This document shows, in pieces, positions 8,001-14,467 of a stretch of DNA of 33,403 nucleotides. The position numbers were made by a program, and so were the translations under genes. How positions within the stretch are numbered: the first letter of the stretch is position 1; each line of letters begins with the position of its first letter. Source of the DNA: Bacteroidales bacterium (GTDB lineage: Bacteria; Bacteroidota; Bacteroidia; Bacteroidales; Bacteroidaceae); NCBI GenBank assembly GCA_004557185.1, contig SFEP01000022.1, positions 1-33,403 on the forward strand, written 5' to 3'. The notes under the pieces were generated by a model. The model was not told where the DNA came from and did not search any database. It worked only from the letters and a program-made list of their open reading frames with translations.

Positions 8001-8521
8001 AAGTGAAACTGCTGAAGACCGTCATCCTCTACTGCGATGCCAGCACGGCCACCCATGCCGTGGTGCAGCTCAGCCGCGACGGCGAGGTGTGGACGGAGGG
8101 TCAGCCCATCAGCAGCAACCTCTTCCATTTGGACTGCAGCGCCATGCCCGATGCCACCCAGCTCCGCATCAGCTGGACCGAGGGCAGCGCTCCCGCCATC
8201 TACGAAATTGTGGAGCAGGCCGACGAGGAGAACCCTGTGGTGGTTACCCGCATCGACGCACTACCTGCCAACGGTGACACGAACGGCATGCCCTGCCTGA
8301 TGTATGCCAACGGTAACCTGTGCGCAAGCATGTCGGGAAGCGGCATCAGCAGCATTGCTCTCTACGACACCACAGGCCAACTCATAGCCAGTACCCGCCG
8401 CAAGCAGCCCGCCGCCGAGGTGAGTCTGCCGTTGGCATCAGCCGCTACAGGCACTGTCATAGCCGTGGTAACCGACGGTTTGGGTCAAAAGCATTCCTTC
8501 AAGGTCGTAGTCGCTCACTGA
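5093..8521 (+). CDS. Secreted GH84-family beta-N-acetylglucosaminidase, multidomain
   Basis: The 1142-residue protein has a signal peptide (MKKYVLSVAMAALL to LQAG, about residue 22). An N-terminal domain follows (about 25-170), like the one preceding GH84 and GH20 catalytic domains. The GH84 barrel (about 178-470) opens with RGIVEGYYGYPY and carries the catalytic aspartate pair D301-D302 in VFVDDVG; this family uses substrate-assisted catalysis on terminal beta-GlcNAc. A helical region leads to an F5/8-type (discoidin-like) carbohydrate-binding domain (about 785-926) and a second beta domain. The last 75 residues (SSIALYDTTGQLIAS, then GTVIAVVTDG and FKVVV) resemble a type IX secretion C-terminal domain. 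The likely targets are host mucin, glycosaminoglycan or N-glycan chains. The start at 5093 is preferred because it gives the signal peptide; the open frame to 4943 overlaps the promoter. There are no SusC/SusD partners nearby. Confidence 0.92.
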   Translation: MKKYVLSVAMAALLWPAVPLQAGTPYRIYPVPQQMTELAGTVNLGQAVCLVCEDGIDQATRQRARQVLEEHGLTVTEASAPSATQANVLLGIQTSGGAADQAATALNLSREVFAVEGKYDRHILSLRADGVNGQPAVVIVGQHTDAAFYALASLEQMLDAGHEAMPCTDIADYADQQNRGIVEGYYGYPYSVEVKKDLMRFMMRHKMNTYLYGAKSDPYHSQYWKDAYPTTVTQEQEGNGWLSQDMVRDIAATSSATKVNFIWAIHPGNDFIHSSTVINDIMGKFDKMHELGVRQFAVFVDDVGVPSSDADLKKNADNLTALQRALEEKYNQPGAVATDTVKPLHFVPQIYCTAFASSTDQYNRFFQALATTPKYISIYTTGYGVWSVPNSNDLATPKAQLGRDVAWWWNYPCNDNADAQIFPMDMYTNFYDMPQVNGQAKLPSQLVGGIGIVSNPMQQGEVAKTPIFSVADYAWNNSGFDNKASWQASFQAVLPHNAQAAEAYQAIAPYLTYNDPDSFGTLISQYKKNKETTELMAALNNIVANAEVLIALKDSEVESDRLLYKDLKPWLLKLHAMASVTASYLSGSVDEGSSDEDIWDNYLQSLRATLNLDSEEDFKAYALEGMGNAISVSVRTSQPAARYLLPFINYLKENSLKDWIQQETTPTRDTYFTNKEGLRGTVSTSQDIVGIANSGFTLEPHQYLGIMLKEPAMGTTITLADTLLQKYHVVMSPDGKQWTRLTETVTTPAGYLRYVAVVNDSEQPITMKLVRKSIAISVIPKTVVSSTTIPEGNVWDNHTAQYMVDGDYNTFVCLNRNQANNDAYVVDLGKEIEIKNVRIAMGTVNGDYMNEGRVQVSTDGTKWYNLPVKGSSTTAFTMSLPQVKDYSDEAKLCDFNGQSQKARYVRLLLTKANTAKWLRLYEIEVNGPGTTTQLRCQDQLPVSLTQAIDGLPYTSTAKASGNEILYRFQQVKLLKTVILYCDASTATHAVVQLSRDGEVWTEGQPISSNLFHLDCSAMPDATQLRISWTEGSAPAIYEIVEQADEENPVVVTRIDALPANGDTNGMPCLMYANGNLCASMSGSGISSIALYDTTGQLIASTRRKQPAAEVSLPLASAATGTVIAVVTDGLGQKHSFKVVVAH

Positions 8522-8548
8522 TAGCCCCACCTTTTTTCATTACAGCAC

Positions 8549-8588
8549 GGAGGCTGTGTCGTAACGTTCTGTTTACGGCGCAGCCTCC
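8549..8588 (+). terminator. Terminator after the GH84 gene
   Basis: GGAGGCTGTGTC (8549-8560) pairs with GGCGCAGCCTCC (8577-8588) with two G:U pairs, extended inward by GTAA/TTAC. It lies 28 bases after the GH84 stop and is followed by GCTGTGTTTTAT. The convergent glycosylase gene ends at 8619, so it may serve both strands. Confidence 0.75.
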
Positions 8589-8618
8589 GCTGTGTTTTAT
8601 AGGTATGCAATATGCTCA

Positions 8619-9206
8619 CTATATTTCGCCTAACACTTCGAGAAACATTTGGCGATAGAAGGCGGCCTTCTTGTCGAGAGCAAGGGGATAGGCCCGGCTG
8701 CTGCTGGGCATACGGTAGAGGCGCAGGGAGCGATTGCCCTCGTAGGCTTCGACGCAGTGACCGATGGCTGGAAGTGGCGCGTGGAAGTGCTGCAGCAACT
8801 GCTCTGTGGCTTTCTGCCCTGTGGTGACGATGGCCCCGCACTCAGGCAGGCGGCTCAGCAGCGCGCTGAGGTTAGTGGGCATCACGATTTCCAGATACTT
8901 GTCGGAGGCATTGCCTTGCAGGCGGCGTACAGCGCTGGCCGTATCGTAGAGGGCGATGCCGCGCTGCATGAGAAAGTCGCGCAGCAGCGGCAGGCGGTAG
9001 GTTTTGTGCTCCACATCCACAAAGTAGTCACGCTCCTGCTTGAACACAAGACCGAAGATGCGCCACATGTCGTTTTGCAGGTTGGGGTAGAAAAAGTCCA
9101 TCACCCACTTGCTGCGGGGCGGCGGGAAACTGCCTAACATTAGCAGGCGGGCGTGCTGCGGCAGGAAGGGCTCGAGCGGGTGTTGCTCAACGGGTATTTC
9201 GCTCAT
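8619..9206 (-). CDS. Uracil/hypoxanthine-DNA glycosylase superfamily protein
   Basis: The 195-residue cytoplasmic protein has the motif-1 pattern LLMLGSFPPPRSK (about 21-33) followed by FFYPNLQNDMWRIFG, which matches the loop and N-x-x-W segment seen in Mug- and deoxyinosine-glycosylase-like members of the uracil-DNA glycosylase superfamily. GIALYDTAS and the C-terminal motif RMPSSSRAYP agree with this. These enzymes remove deaminated bases from DNA in base-excision repair; which base this one removes cannot be decided from sequence. It is the last gene of a minus-strand run, but a hairpin terminator lies between it and trxB, so it depends on read-through or its own promoter, which I could not identify. 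Confidence 0.8.
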   Translation of the reverse strand: MSEIPVEQHPLEPFLPQHARLLMLGSFPPPRSKWVMDFFYPNLQNDMWRIFGLVFKQERDYFVDVEHKTYRLPLLRDFLMQRGIALYDTASAVRRLQGNASDKYLEIVMPTNLSALLSRLPECGAIVTTGQKATEQLLQHFHAPLPAIGHCVEAYEGNRSLRLYRMPSSSRAYPLALDKKAAFYRQMFLEVLGEI

Positions 9207-9217
9207 GTTGATAAGAA

Positions 9218-9259
9218 AAGCCGGATGCGGCCCTTAGCGAGGAGGCGCACATCCGGCTT
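9218..9259 (-). terminator. Intrinsic terminator after trxB
   Basis: On the minus strand a GC-rich stem AAGCCGGATG...CATCCGGCTT (9246-9259 with 9218-9230) is followed by TTCTTATC. It sits 12 bases after the trxB stop codon and just ahead of the glycosylase start at 9206. Confidence 0.75.
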
Positions 9260-9270
9260 CATCACGTAGT

Positions 9271-10197
9271 TTATAAAGTTTTCAGATAGTGGTCGGCTTC
9301 GATTGCGGCCTTGCATCCGCTGGCAGCTGCCGTGATGGCTTGGCGGTAACGCGGGTCGGCTACGTCGCCGGCAGCAAATACGCCAGGCAGGGCGGTGCGG
9401 GGTGTGTCGGGCTCGGTAATGATGTAGCCCGTTTCGTCCGTTTTCAGCCATTCGGTGAATAGTTCGCTGTTGGGCTTGTGGCCGATGGCCAGGAAGAAGC
9501 CGTCGATGGGCAGGTCGTAGCGGCGCTCGTCGGCTTCGCCCTTGCGGTGCACTAGGTGCGCGCCTTCTACGCCGTTTTCGCCGTACAGGCCCAGCGTGTT
9601 GGTTTCGAAGAGCACCTCGATTTTCTCGTTCTGCATCACGCGGTCCTGCATGGCCTGCGATGCACGCAGAAAGGGCTTACGCACGATGAGGTAGACTTTT
9701 TGGGCAAGGCCGGCCAGGTAAGTGGCCTCTTCGCAGGCAGTGTCGCCGCCGCCCACCACAGCCACGGTCTTTTTGCGGTAGAAAAAGCCGTCGCACGTGG
9801 CGCAGGCACTGACGCCCTGGCCGCGGTATTTCTCTTCATCGGCCAGACCGAGGAAGCGTGCGCTGGCACCTGTGGCAATGATGAGCGCTTGGCACTGCTC
9901 GGTGGTGTCGTCGTCGAACCACACAGTGTAGGGGCGCTGGCTGAGGTCCACCTTGACGGCGGTGGCGGTGCGTATTTCAGCACCGAAACGTTCGGCCTGA
10001 CGGCGCATGTCGTCCATCATTTCGTTGGCATCCACGCCGTCGGGATAGCCAGGGAAGTTTTCTACCTCGGTGGTGATGGTGAGTTGGCCGCCAGGTTGCA
10101 GACCCTCGTAGACTACGGGGCTAAGGCCGGCACGTCCTGCGTAGATGGCAGCGGTATAACCTGCAGGGCCGGAACCTAAAATAAGACACTGTATCAT
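9271..10197 (-). CDS. trxB: Thioredoxin reductase (NADPH)
   Basis: The 308-residue flavoenzyme shows the FAD-binding GSGPAG (8-13), the redox-active C132-A-T-C135 in SACATCDGFF, the NADPH-binding GGGDTA (149-154), and the late FAD contact FAAGDV near the C-terminus. Length and order are those of bacterial low-molecular-weight TrxB, which passes electrons from NADPH to thioredoxin in the cytoplasm. It starts 57 bases after the LolA-like gene on the same strand and is probably co-transcribed with ftsK and lolA, an arrangement I recall from other Bacteroidales. It is followed by a clear terminator. Confidence 0.96.
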   Translation of the reverse strand: MIQCLILGSGPAGYTAAIYAGRAGLSPVVYEGLQPGGQLTITTEVENFPGYPDGVDANEMMDDMRRQAERFGAEIRTATAVKVDLSQRPYTVWFDDDTTEQCQALIIATGASARFLGLADEEKYRGQGVSACATCDGFFYRKKTVAVVGGGDTACEEATYLAGLAQKVYLIVRKPFLRASQAMQDRVMQNEKIEVLFETNTLGLYGENGVEGAHLVHRKGEADERRYDLPIDGFFLAIGHKPNSELFTEWLKTDETGYIITEPDTPRTALPGVFAAGDVADPRYRQAITAAASGCKAAIEADHYLKTL

Positions 10198-10254
10198 AAT
10201 GTAGATAATGGTTGCTGATGGAGTGGGGGAGTGTGCATCGTTTGGTCAACTTCT

Positions 10255-10896
10255 TTAACGCAGGTCGATGACTTCAATGCCGGGATGGTCCTTTTCTTGG
10301 AACTGGAAGGTGGCGTCGTTCCACTTCTGGCGGGTCTTTATGCCCTGCACTCGGATGCGCGTCCACTGGCCGTTTTTGTCCTTGATGCGGATGGACAAGG
10401 GCAGTTTTGTCTGCTTGTCAATAGTGACGATAATCAGTTTCATGTCAGCCTTGCCATTCTCGGCCGTGAGGCGCACTTCGTGGCAGGCCTTGCCTCGGTA
10501 TGTGACTGTCGTGGTGGTGGCGCTGTAGCCGTGCTTGTAGAGATCGACAAAGGTATAGGGGTTGAGCTGTTGCAGTTCGGTGTTGGTGGGCGTGTTGACG
10601 TTTACCTCGTCGGAGCCCGCGACGAGCGTCCACTGCGTGCGGCCGTCGTACCAGGTGGTGAGGGCGTTGGTGGCAATCTTGAATTTGCGCCCCTGCACCA
10701 TGATGTCGCCGTTGGCCGTGCCCGACACCTCGGTGCCTTTGAAGTGGGTGGCTTCGAATGCAGCTTTGATGCCGCCGCTGTTGCGCAGGGTAGAGGCTGT
10801 TTGGTCGAGTATGGAACGTGCGCTCTGGGCCATGGCCGTGCCTTGTAGTAGCAGGGCGGCACCGAGCGTGAGGATGGATTGTCGTAGGTTCATCAT
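10255..10896 (-). CDS. LolA-like outer-membrane lipoprotein carrier
   Basis: The 213-residue protein has a signal peptide (MMNLRQSILTLGAALLLQGTAMAQ). The mature part begins ARSILDQTASTLRNSGGIKAAF and shows the LolA pattern GTANGDIMVQGRKFKI, TTWYDGRTQWTL, NPYTFVDLYKHG and a final TFQFQEKDHPGIEVIDLR. LolA carries lipoproteins across the periplasm to the outer membrane. Two adjacent ATG codons (10896 and 10893) could be used; both follow an A/T-rich leader with no Shine-Dalgarno site. The longer frame to 10953 adds residues that spoil the signal peptide. It lies 65 bases after ftsK, a common neighbour in Bacteroidetes. Confidence 0.9.
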   Translation of the reverse strand: MMNLRQSILTLGAALLLQGTAMAQSARSILDQTASTLRNSGGIKAAFEATHFKGTEVSGTANGDIMVQGRKFKIATNALTTWYDGRTQWTLVAGSDEVNVNTPTNTELQQLNPYTFVDLYKHGYSATTTTVTYRGKACHEVRLTAENGKADMKLIIVTIDKQTKLPLSIRIKDKNGQWTRIRVQGIKTRQKWNDATFQFQEKDHPGIEVIDLR

Positions 10897-10961
10897 ATTA
10901 TAATATATATAAAGGAGAGAAATGGGAATGTCGGAGTGAGGGGGCGTTGCCATGGGGCCAC

Positions 10962-13481
10962 TTACTGGCGCAGGGTTTGCAGACGCATGTCGAGGTCGGT
11001 TTCGTCAGCGCAGAGCACCTCGCGCGGCTTGGAACCACGCACGGGGCCCACGATGCCGGCCCGTTCGAGCTGGTCCATAAGGCGTCCGGCGCGGTTGTAA
11101 CCTATGGAGAATTTGCGCTGAATGAGCGAGGTGGAGCCCTGCTGGTGCACCACCACAAGGCGGGCGGCCTCCTCGAACATGGGGTCGATATCGTTCACGT
11201 CCAAACGGTCGCCTCCACTGCCTCCCTCGTCGCCCTCCATCTCAGGTTCGGGCAGTTCGAAAGCGGATATGTAGCCCTGCTGGTGGCAGATGTAGTCGTT
11301 GATGCGTTCCACCTCAGGCGTGTCGACAAAGGCGCACTGCACACGCACGGGGTCGTTGCCTGAAAGGAAGAGCATGTCGCCTTTGCCCACGAGTTGGTTG
11401 GCGCCAGGACGGTCGAGAATGGTGCGGCTGTCGATTTGCGACATGACCTTGAAGGCCATGCGGGCGGGGAAGTTGGCCTTGATCGTACCCGTAATGATGT
11501 TGGTGGTGGGGCGCTGCGTGGCAATGACCATGTGCATGCCTACGGCGCGGGCCAGCTGGGCGATGCGGGCAATGGGCAGTTCCACCTCCTTGCCTGCCGT
11601 CATGATGAGGTCGCCGAACTCGTCGATGATGACAACGATGTAAGGCATGAATTCGTGGCCGTTTTCAGGATTGAGCTGGCGCGACTTGAACTTGGCGTTG
11701 TACTCCTTGATGTTGCGCACCTTGGCCTTTTTCAGCAAGTCGTAGCGGTGGTCCATGAGTTGGCACAGGCTCTTGAGCGTCTGCACCACCTTTGTAACGT
11801 CGGTGATGATGGGGTCGTCGCCGTCGGGTATCATGGCCAGGAAATGCTTCTCGATGGGTGTGTAGATGGAGAACTCCACCTTCTTGGGGTCGACCATGAC
11901 AAACTTCAGTTCGGCAGGGTGCTTCTTGTAGAGCAGCGAGGTGATGATGGCATTCAAACCGACCGATTTACCCTGACCCGTGGCACCGGCAACAAGCAGG
12001 TGCGGCATCTTGGCGAGGTCGACCATGAAAACTTCGTTGGTGATGGTCTTGCCCAACGCTATAGGGAGCTCGAACGTAGACTCCTGGAACTTGCGTGTGT
12101 TGATGATGCTCTCCATCGACACGATGCGGGGCGTCTGGTTGGGCACCTCAATACCGATGGTGCCTTTGCCCGGTATGGGGGCGATGATGCGGATGCCCAG
12201 CGCCGAGAGCGAAAGGGCGATGTCATCCTCGAGGTTGCGTATCTTGTTGATGCGCACGCCAGGGGCCGGCGTCACCTCGTAGAGCGTGATGGTGGGACCG
12301 ATGGTGGCCTTGATGCTCGTGATTTCAACGCCAAAGTTGCGCAGCACGTTGATGATGCGGTCCTTGTTGGCGTTCTGTTCAGTCATGTTCACGGCGGGGC
12401 CGTCGTCCTCGTAATGCTTTAGCAGTTCGAGGGTGGGATATTTGTAGTGCTCGAGGTCAAGGCGCGGGTCGTAAGGCTCCATTTCGGCCACCTCTTCGAC
12501 GGTGCGTCCCTTGGCTTTGTCGTCGGCCTCGGTTTCCACAATCTTGATTTCCACCTCGCCTTCGGCAGGCTGGTCGTCAGTGTCTGTGAGAGAGGGGTCG
12601 AGTTCGAGCGTATGGCTTGTAGCGGGTTCGTCATGCGGCTGCGAGTCGTCGTAGCCAGGCTCCTCGTCTTCGTCATATGGTTCCTCGTCAGCATTATCTT
12701 CCTCATCCTGCTGCTGGGTGGCGAGGGCTGCCAGGCGTTCGGCCTCGCGTGCAGCCTTCTCGGCGGCCTTGGCCTCGGCTGCGGCCTTGCGGCGTTCCAG
12801 TTGTTCCTTGATATAGTCCTGCGGGTGGAGCATGCGGCGCACAATCTCTTTCGTTTCACGCGACAGGTAGATAAGGTAGAACACGGCGCAGGCAGCCACC
12901 AGCATCCACGCGCCGGCCGTGCCGAGGAGTTCGGTGAATTGGTCGCGAATGAAGTCGCCATGGCCACCCCCGAGGCGGAAACTGAACTTGTTGATCAGAC
13001 TAATGGGCAGCCACTCCGTGCACAGGCTCAGCGTGAGCGAGCCCCATATCATGAGCAGCGAGAAGTTGAGGAACCATTTCCACAACCGCACATGGTAGGC
13101 ACCCATCAGTTTCATGCTGAGCAGCAACATGAAGAGCGGGATGAAGTAGGAGAAGATGCCGAAGCATTTTTCCATGAAGTAGTGTGCGGTGTAGGCCCCT
13201 AACTTGCCACCGTAGTTGGCAGCGTGCCGCAGGTCGCCAGAGGCCACGCCCGACTGGTCCTCAATGCCCGTGAAGAAGTTGGACGTGAATGCCAGCAACA
13301 TGAAGATGCTTACGGCCAGCAGGGCAAAGCCAGCGATGAAGCGGGCCGTGTCGGCTTTGATGTAAGTCTGTCCCAGGTCGCTTACAGACTGCCGCAGGCG
13401 CGCCATCCAGCCTGTCGGGGCGGGAATGGTGCCGGGGTTACTGCTGCGCGGGGTGCGTCGGGTGGTGCGTGTGTTTGCCAT
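10962..13481 (-). CDS. ftsK: DNA translocase FtsK
   Basis: The 839-residue protein has four N-terminal transmembrane segments (about 40-63, 90-125, 130-150, 178-200), an acidic Glu/Asp-rich linker (about 230-340), and a RecA-like motor with Walker A GATGQGKS (K505) and Walker B IVVIIDEFGDLIM. The C-terminal winged-helix gamma domain contains STSLIQRKFSIGYNRAG and ends just after SKPREVLC. FtsK sits at the division septum and pumps DNA to bring the replication termini together for dimer resolution. The start at 13481 (MANTRTTRRTPR) is preferred; the upstream extension to 13523 adds 14 residues of poor fit. The linker is short compared with E. coli, as is usual in Bacteroidetes. Confidence 0.96.
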   Translation of the reverse strand: MANTRTTRRTPRSSNPGTIPAPTGWMARLRQSVSDLGQTYIKADTARFIAGFALLAVSIFMLLAFTSNFFTGIEDQSGVASGDLRHAANYGGKLGAYTAHYFMEKCFGIFSYFIPLFMLLLSMKLMGAYHVRLWKWFLNFSLLMIWGSLTLSLCTEWLPISLINKFSFRLGGGHGDFIRDQFTELLGTAGAWMLVAACAVFYLIYLSRETKEIVRRMLHPQDYIKEQLERRKAAAEAKAAEKAAREAERLAALATQQQDEEDNADEEPYDEDEEPGYDDSQPHDEPATSHTLELDPSLTDTDDQPAEGEVEIKIVETEADDKAKGRTVEEVAEMEPYDPRLDLEHYKYPTLELLKHYEDDGPAVNMTEQNANKDRIINVLRNFGVEITSIKATIGPTITLYEVTPAPGVRINKIRNLEDDIALSLSALGIRIIAPIPGKGTIGIEVPNQTPRIVSMESIINTRKFQESTFELPIALGKTITNEVFMVDLAKMPHLLVAGATGQGKSVGLNAIITSLLYKKHPAELKFVMVDPKKVEFSIYTPIEKHFLAMIPDGDDPIITDVTKVVQTLKSLCQLMDHRYDLLKKAKVRNIKEYNAKFKSRQLNPENGHEFMPYIVVIIDEFGDLIMTAGKEVELPIARIAQLARAVGMHMVIATQRPTTNIITGTIKANFPARMAFKVMSQIDSRTILDRPGANQLVGKGDMLFLSGNDPVRVQCAFVDTPEVERINDYICHQQGYISAFELPEPEMEGDEGGSGGDRLDVNDIDPMFEEAARLVVVHQQGSTSLIQRKFSIGYNRAGRLMDQLERAGIVGPVRGSKPREVLCADETDLDMRLQTLRQ

Positions 13482-13565
13482 GGAGCGTGTCGTATGGAAG
13501 GCAGCGGTGGCTGCGAAATGCAAAGTGATGATGAAATGGGAATAAGTAAAGGAAGTGGCGCGGTG

Positions 13566-14432
13566 TTATGTGGCTGCGTGGTAGCGGCACAGACCAGCCA
13601 GCGGCGCCTGCAGCACCTGGGCCACGGTGAAGCCGCGCTCAGTGGCGGCTTCCACAAGCTCGGCCTGGAAGTGGTGGGCAATGCTACCCGTGAAGTGGAG
13701 CGGCAGGTCGGGGCGTTGGTAGTGCCGAAGGTTGTGGTCGATGAAGCGGCCGAACTCCTCTACGAGCAAGCGGTGCACCTCGGGCTCATGGCGGTGTGCT
13801 GCCAGGAAGGGCGTGAAGGAGCCCAGATAGCGGTTGGCGGCGGGTTCGCGGTACACGTGCTGTATCACCTCGGCCTGCGTCGTGCCATAAGCGGCGTCGA
13901 AGGCTTGCAGGAGCTTGGCCGGCCAGCGCCGTTTCAGTATGGCGTTGAGCAGGAGTTTGCCCAGTACGGCACCACTGCCTTCGTCACCCAGGATGTAGCC
14001 TAAGGGCGACACTTGGTCCGCTATCTCTCCCTTTATATATAAGGCGCTGTTGCTGCCCGTGCCGAGTATGCAGGCTATGCCGTCGTGCTGTCCGCACAGG
14101 GCGCGGGCCGCGCCGAGCATGTCGCTTGCCACGTGCACGGTGGCTTCGGAACGGAGCGTAAGCAGAGCCTGCTGCATGTGGTCGATGCCCTGATGTATGC
14201 AGCCTGCGCCATAATAATATATATGGTGTGGTTGCGACTTGGCAAAGGCTTCGTGCGCCAGCAGTGCAGCGCCCATGCCTGTGGCGATGCTGGCGGCGTC
14301 GGTGAGCAGCGGGTTGACGCCGATGGTGGTTGCGGTAGCCACGCAGCGGCCGGCTTGCATGAGTGCCCATTGAGCCTTGGTGCTACCGCCGTCGGCTATC
14401 CATATCGTTTCTTCGGAGAGGGTGGTTGCCAT
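13566..14432 (-). CDS. BadF/BadG/BcrA/BcrD-type ATPase, N-acetylglucosamine-kinase-like
   Basis: The 288-residue cytoplasmic protein has the ASKHA phosphate-1 motif WIADGGSTKAQWAL (14-19 DGGSTK), the phosphate-2 and adenosine region ILGTGSNSALY, and GYILGDEGSGA, the pattern of the BadF-type family that includes eukaryotic-like N-acetylglucosamine kinases. It probably phosphorylates an amino sugar; glucosamine or a muropeptide sugar is possible but unproven. It starts 35 bases after the tyrosine kinase gene and is followed 84 bases later by ftsK, all on the same strand. It contains two short runs of unusually A/T-rich codons (around 14031-14043 and 14213-14226). Confidence 0.88.
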   Translation of the reverse strand: MATTLSEETIWIADGGSTKAQWALMQAGRCVATATTIGVNPLLTDAASIATGMGAALLAHEAFAKSQPHHIYYYGAGCIHQGIDHMQQALLTLRSEATVHVASDMLGAARALCGQHDGIACILGTGSNSALYIKGEIADQVSPLGYILGDEGSGAVLGKLLLNAILKRRWPAKLLQAFDAAYGTTQAEVIQHVYREPAANRYLGSFTPFLAAHRHEPEVHRLLVEEFGRFIDHNLRHYQRPDLPLHFTGSIAHHFQAELVEAATERGFTVAQVLQAPLAGLCRYHAAT

Positions 14433-14467
14433 GAGTAAGTGCGAGTGTGAAATGGGGTGCTGTGGCT

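Noticed and set aside
5753..8128. Long antisense open frame (791 codons) opposite the GH84 gene
   Set aside because: It lies wholly within a gene with clear domains, has no recognisable domain of its own and is explained by GC-rich codon use that leaves the opposite frame open.
14028..14044. TATATA-AAGG element inside the amino-sugar-kinase-like gene, and similar runs inside the RND pump gene (21924-21936, 22800-22812)
   Set aside because: They resemble the leader element but encode in-frame Tyr/Ile/Lys residues within well-supported genes, so coding constraint is a sufficient explanation.
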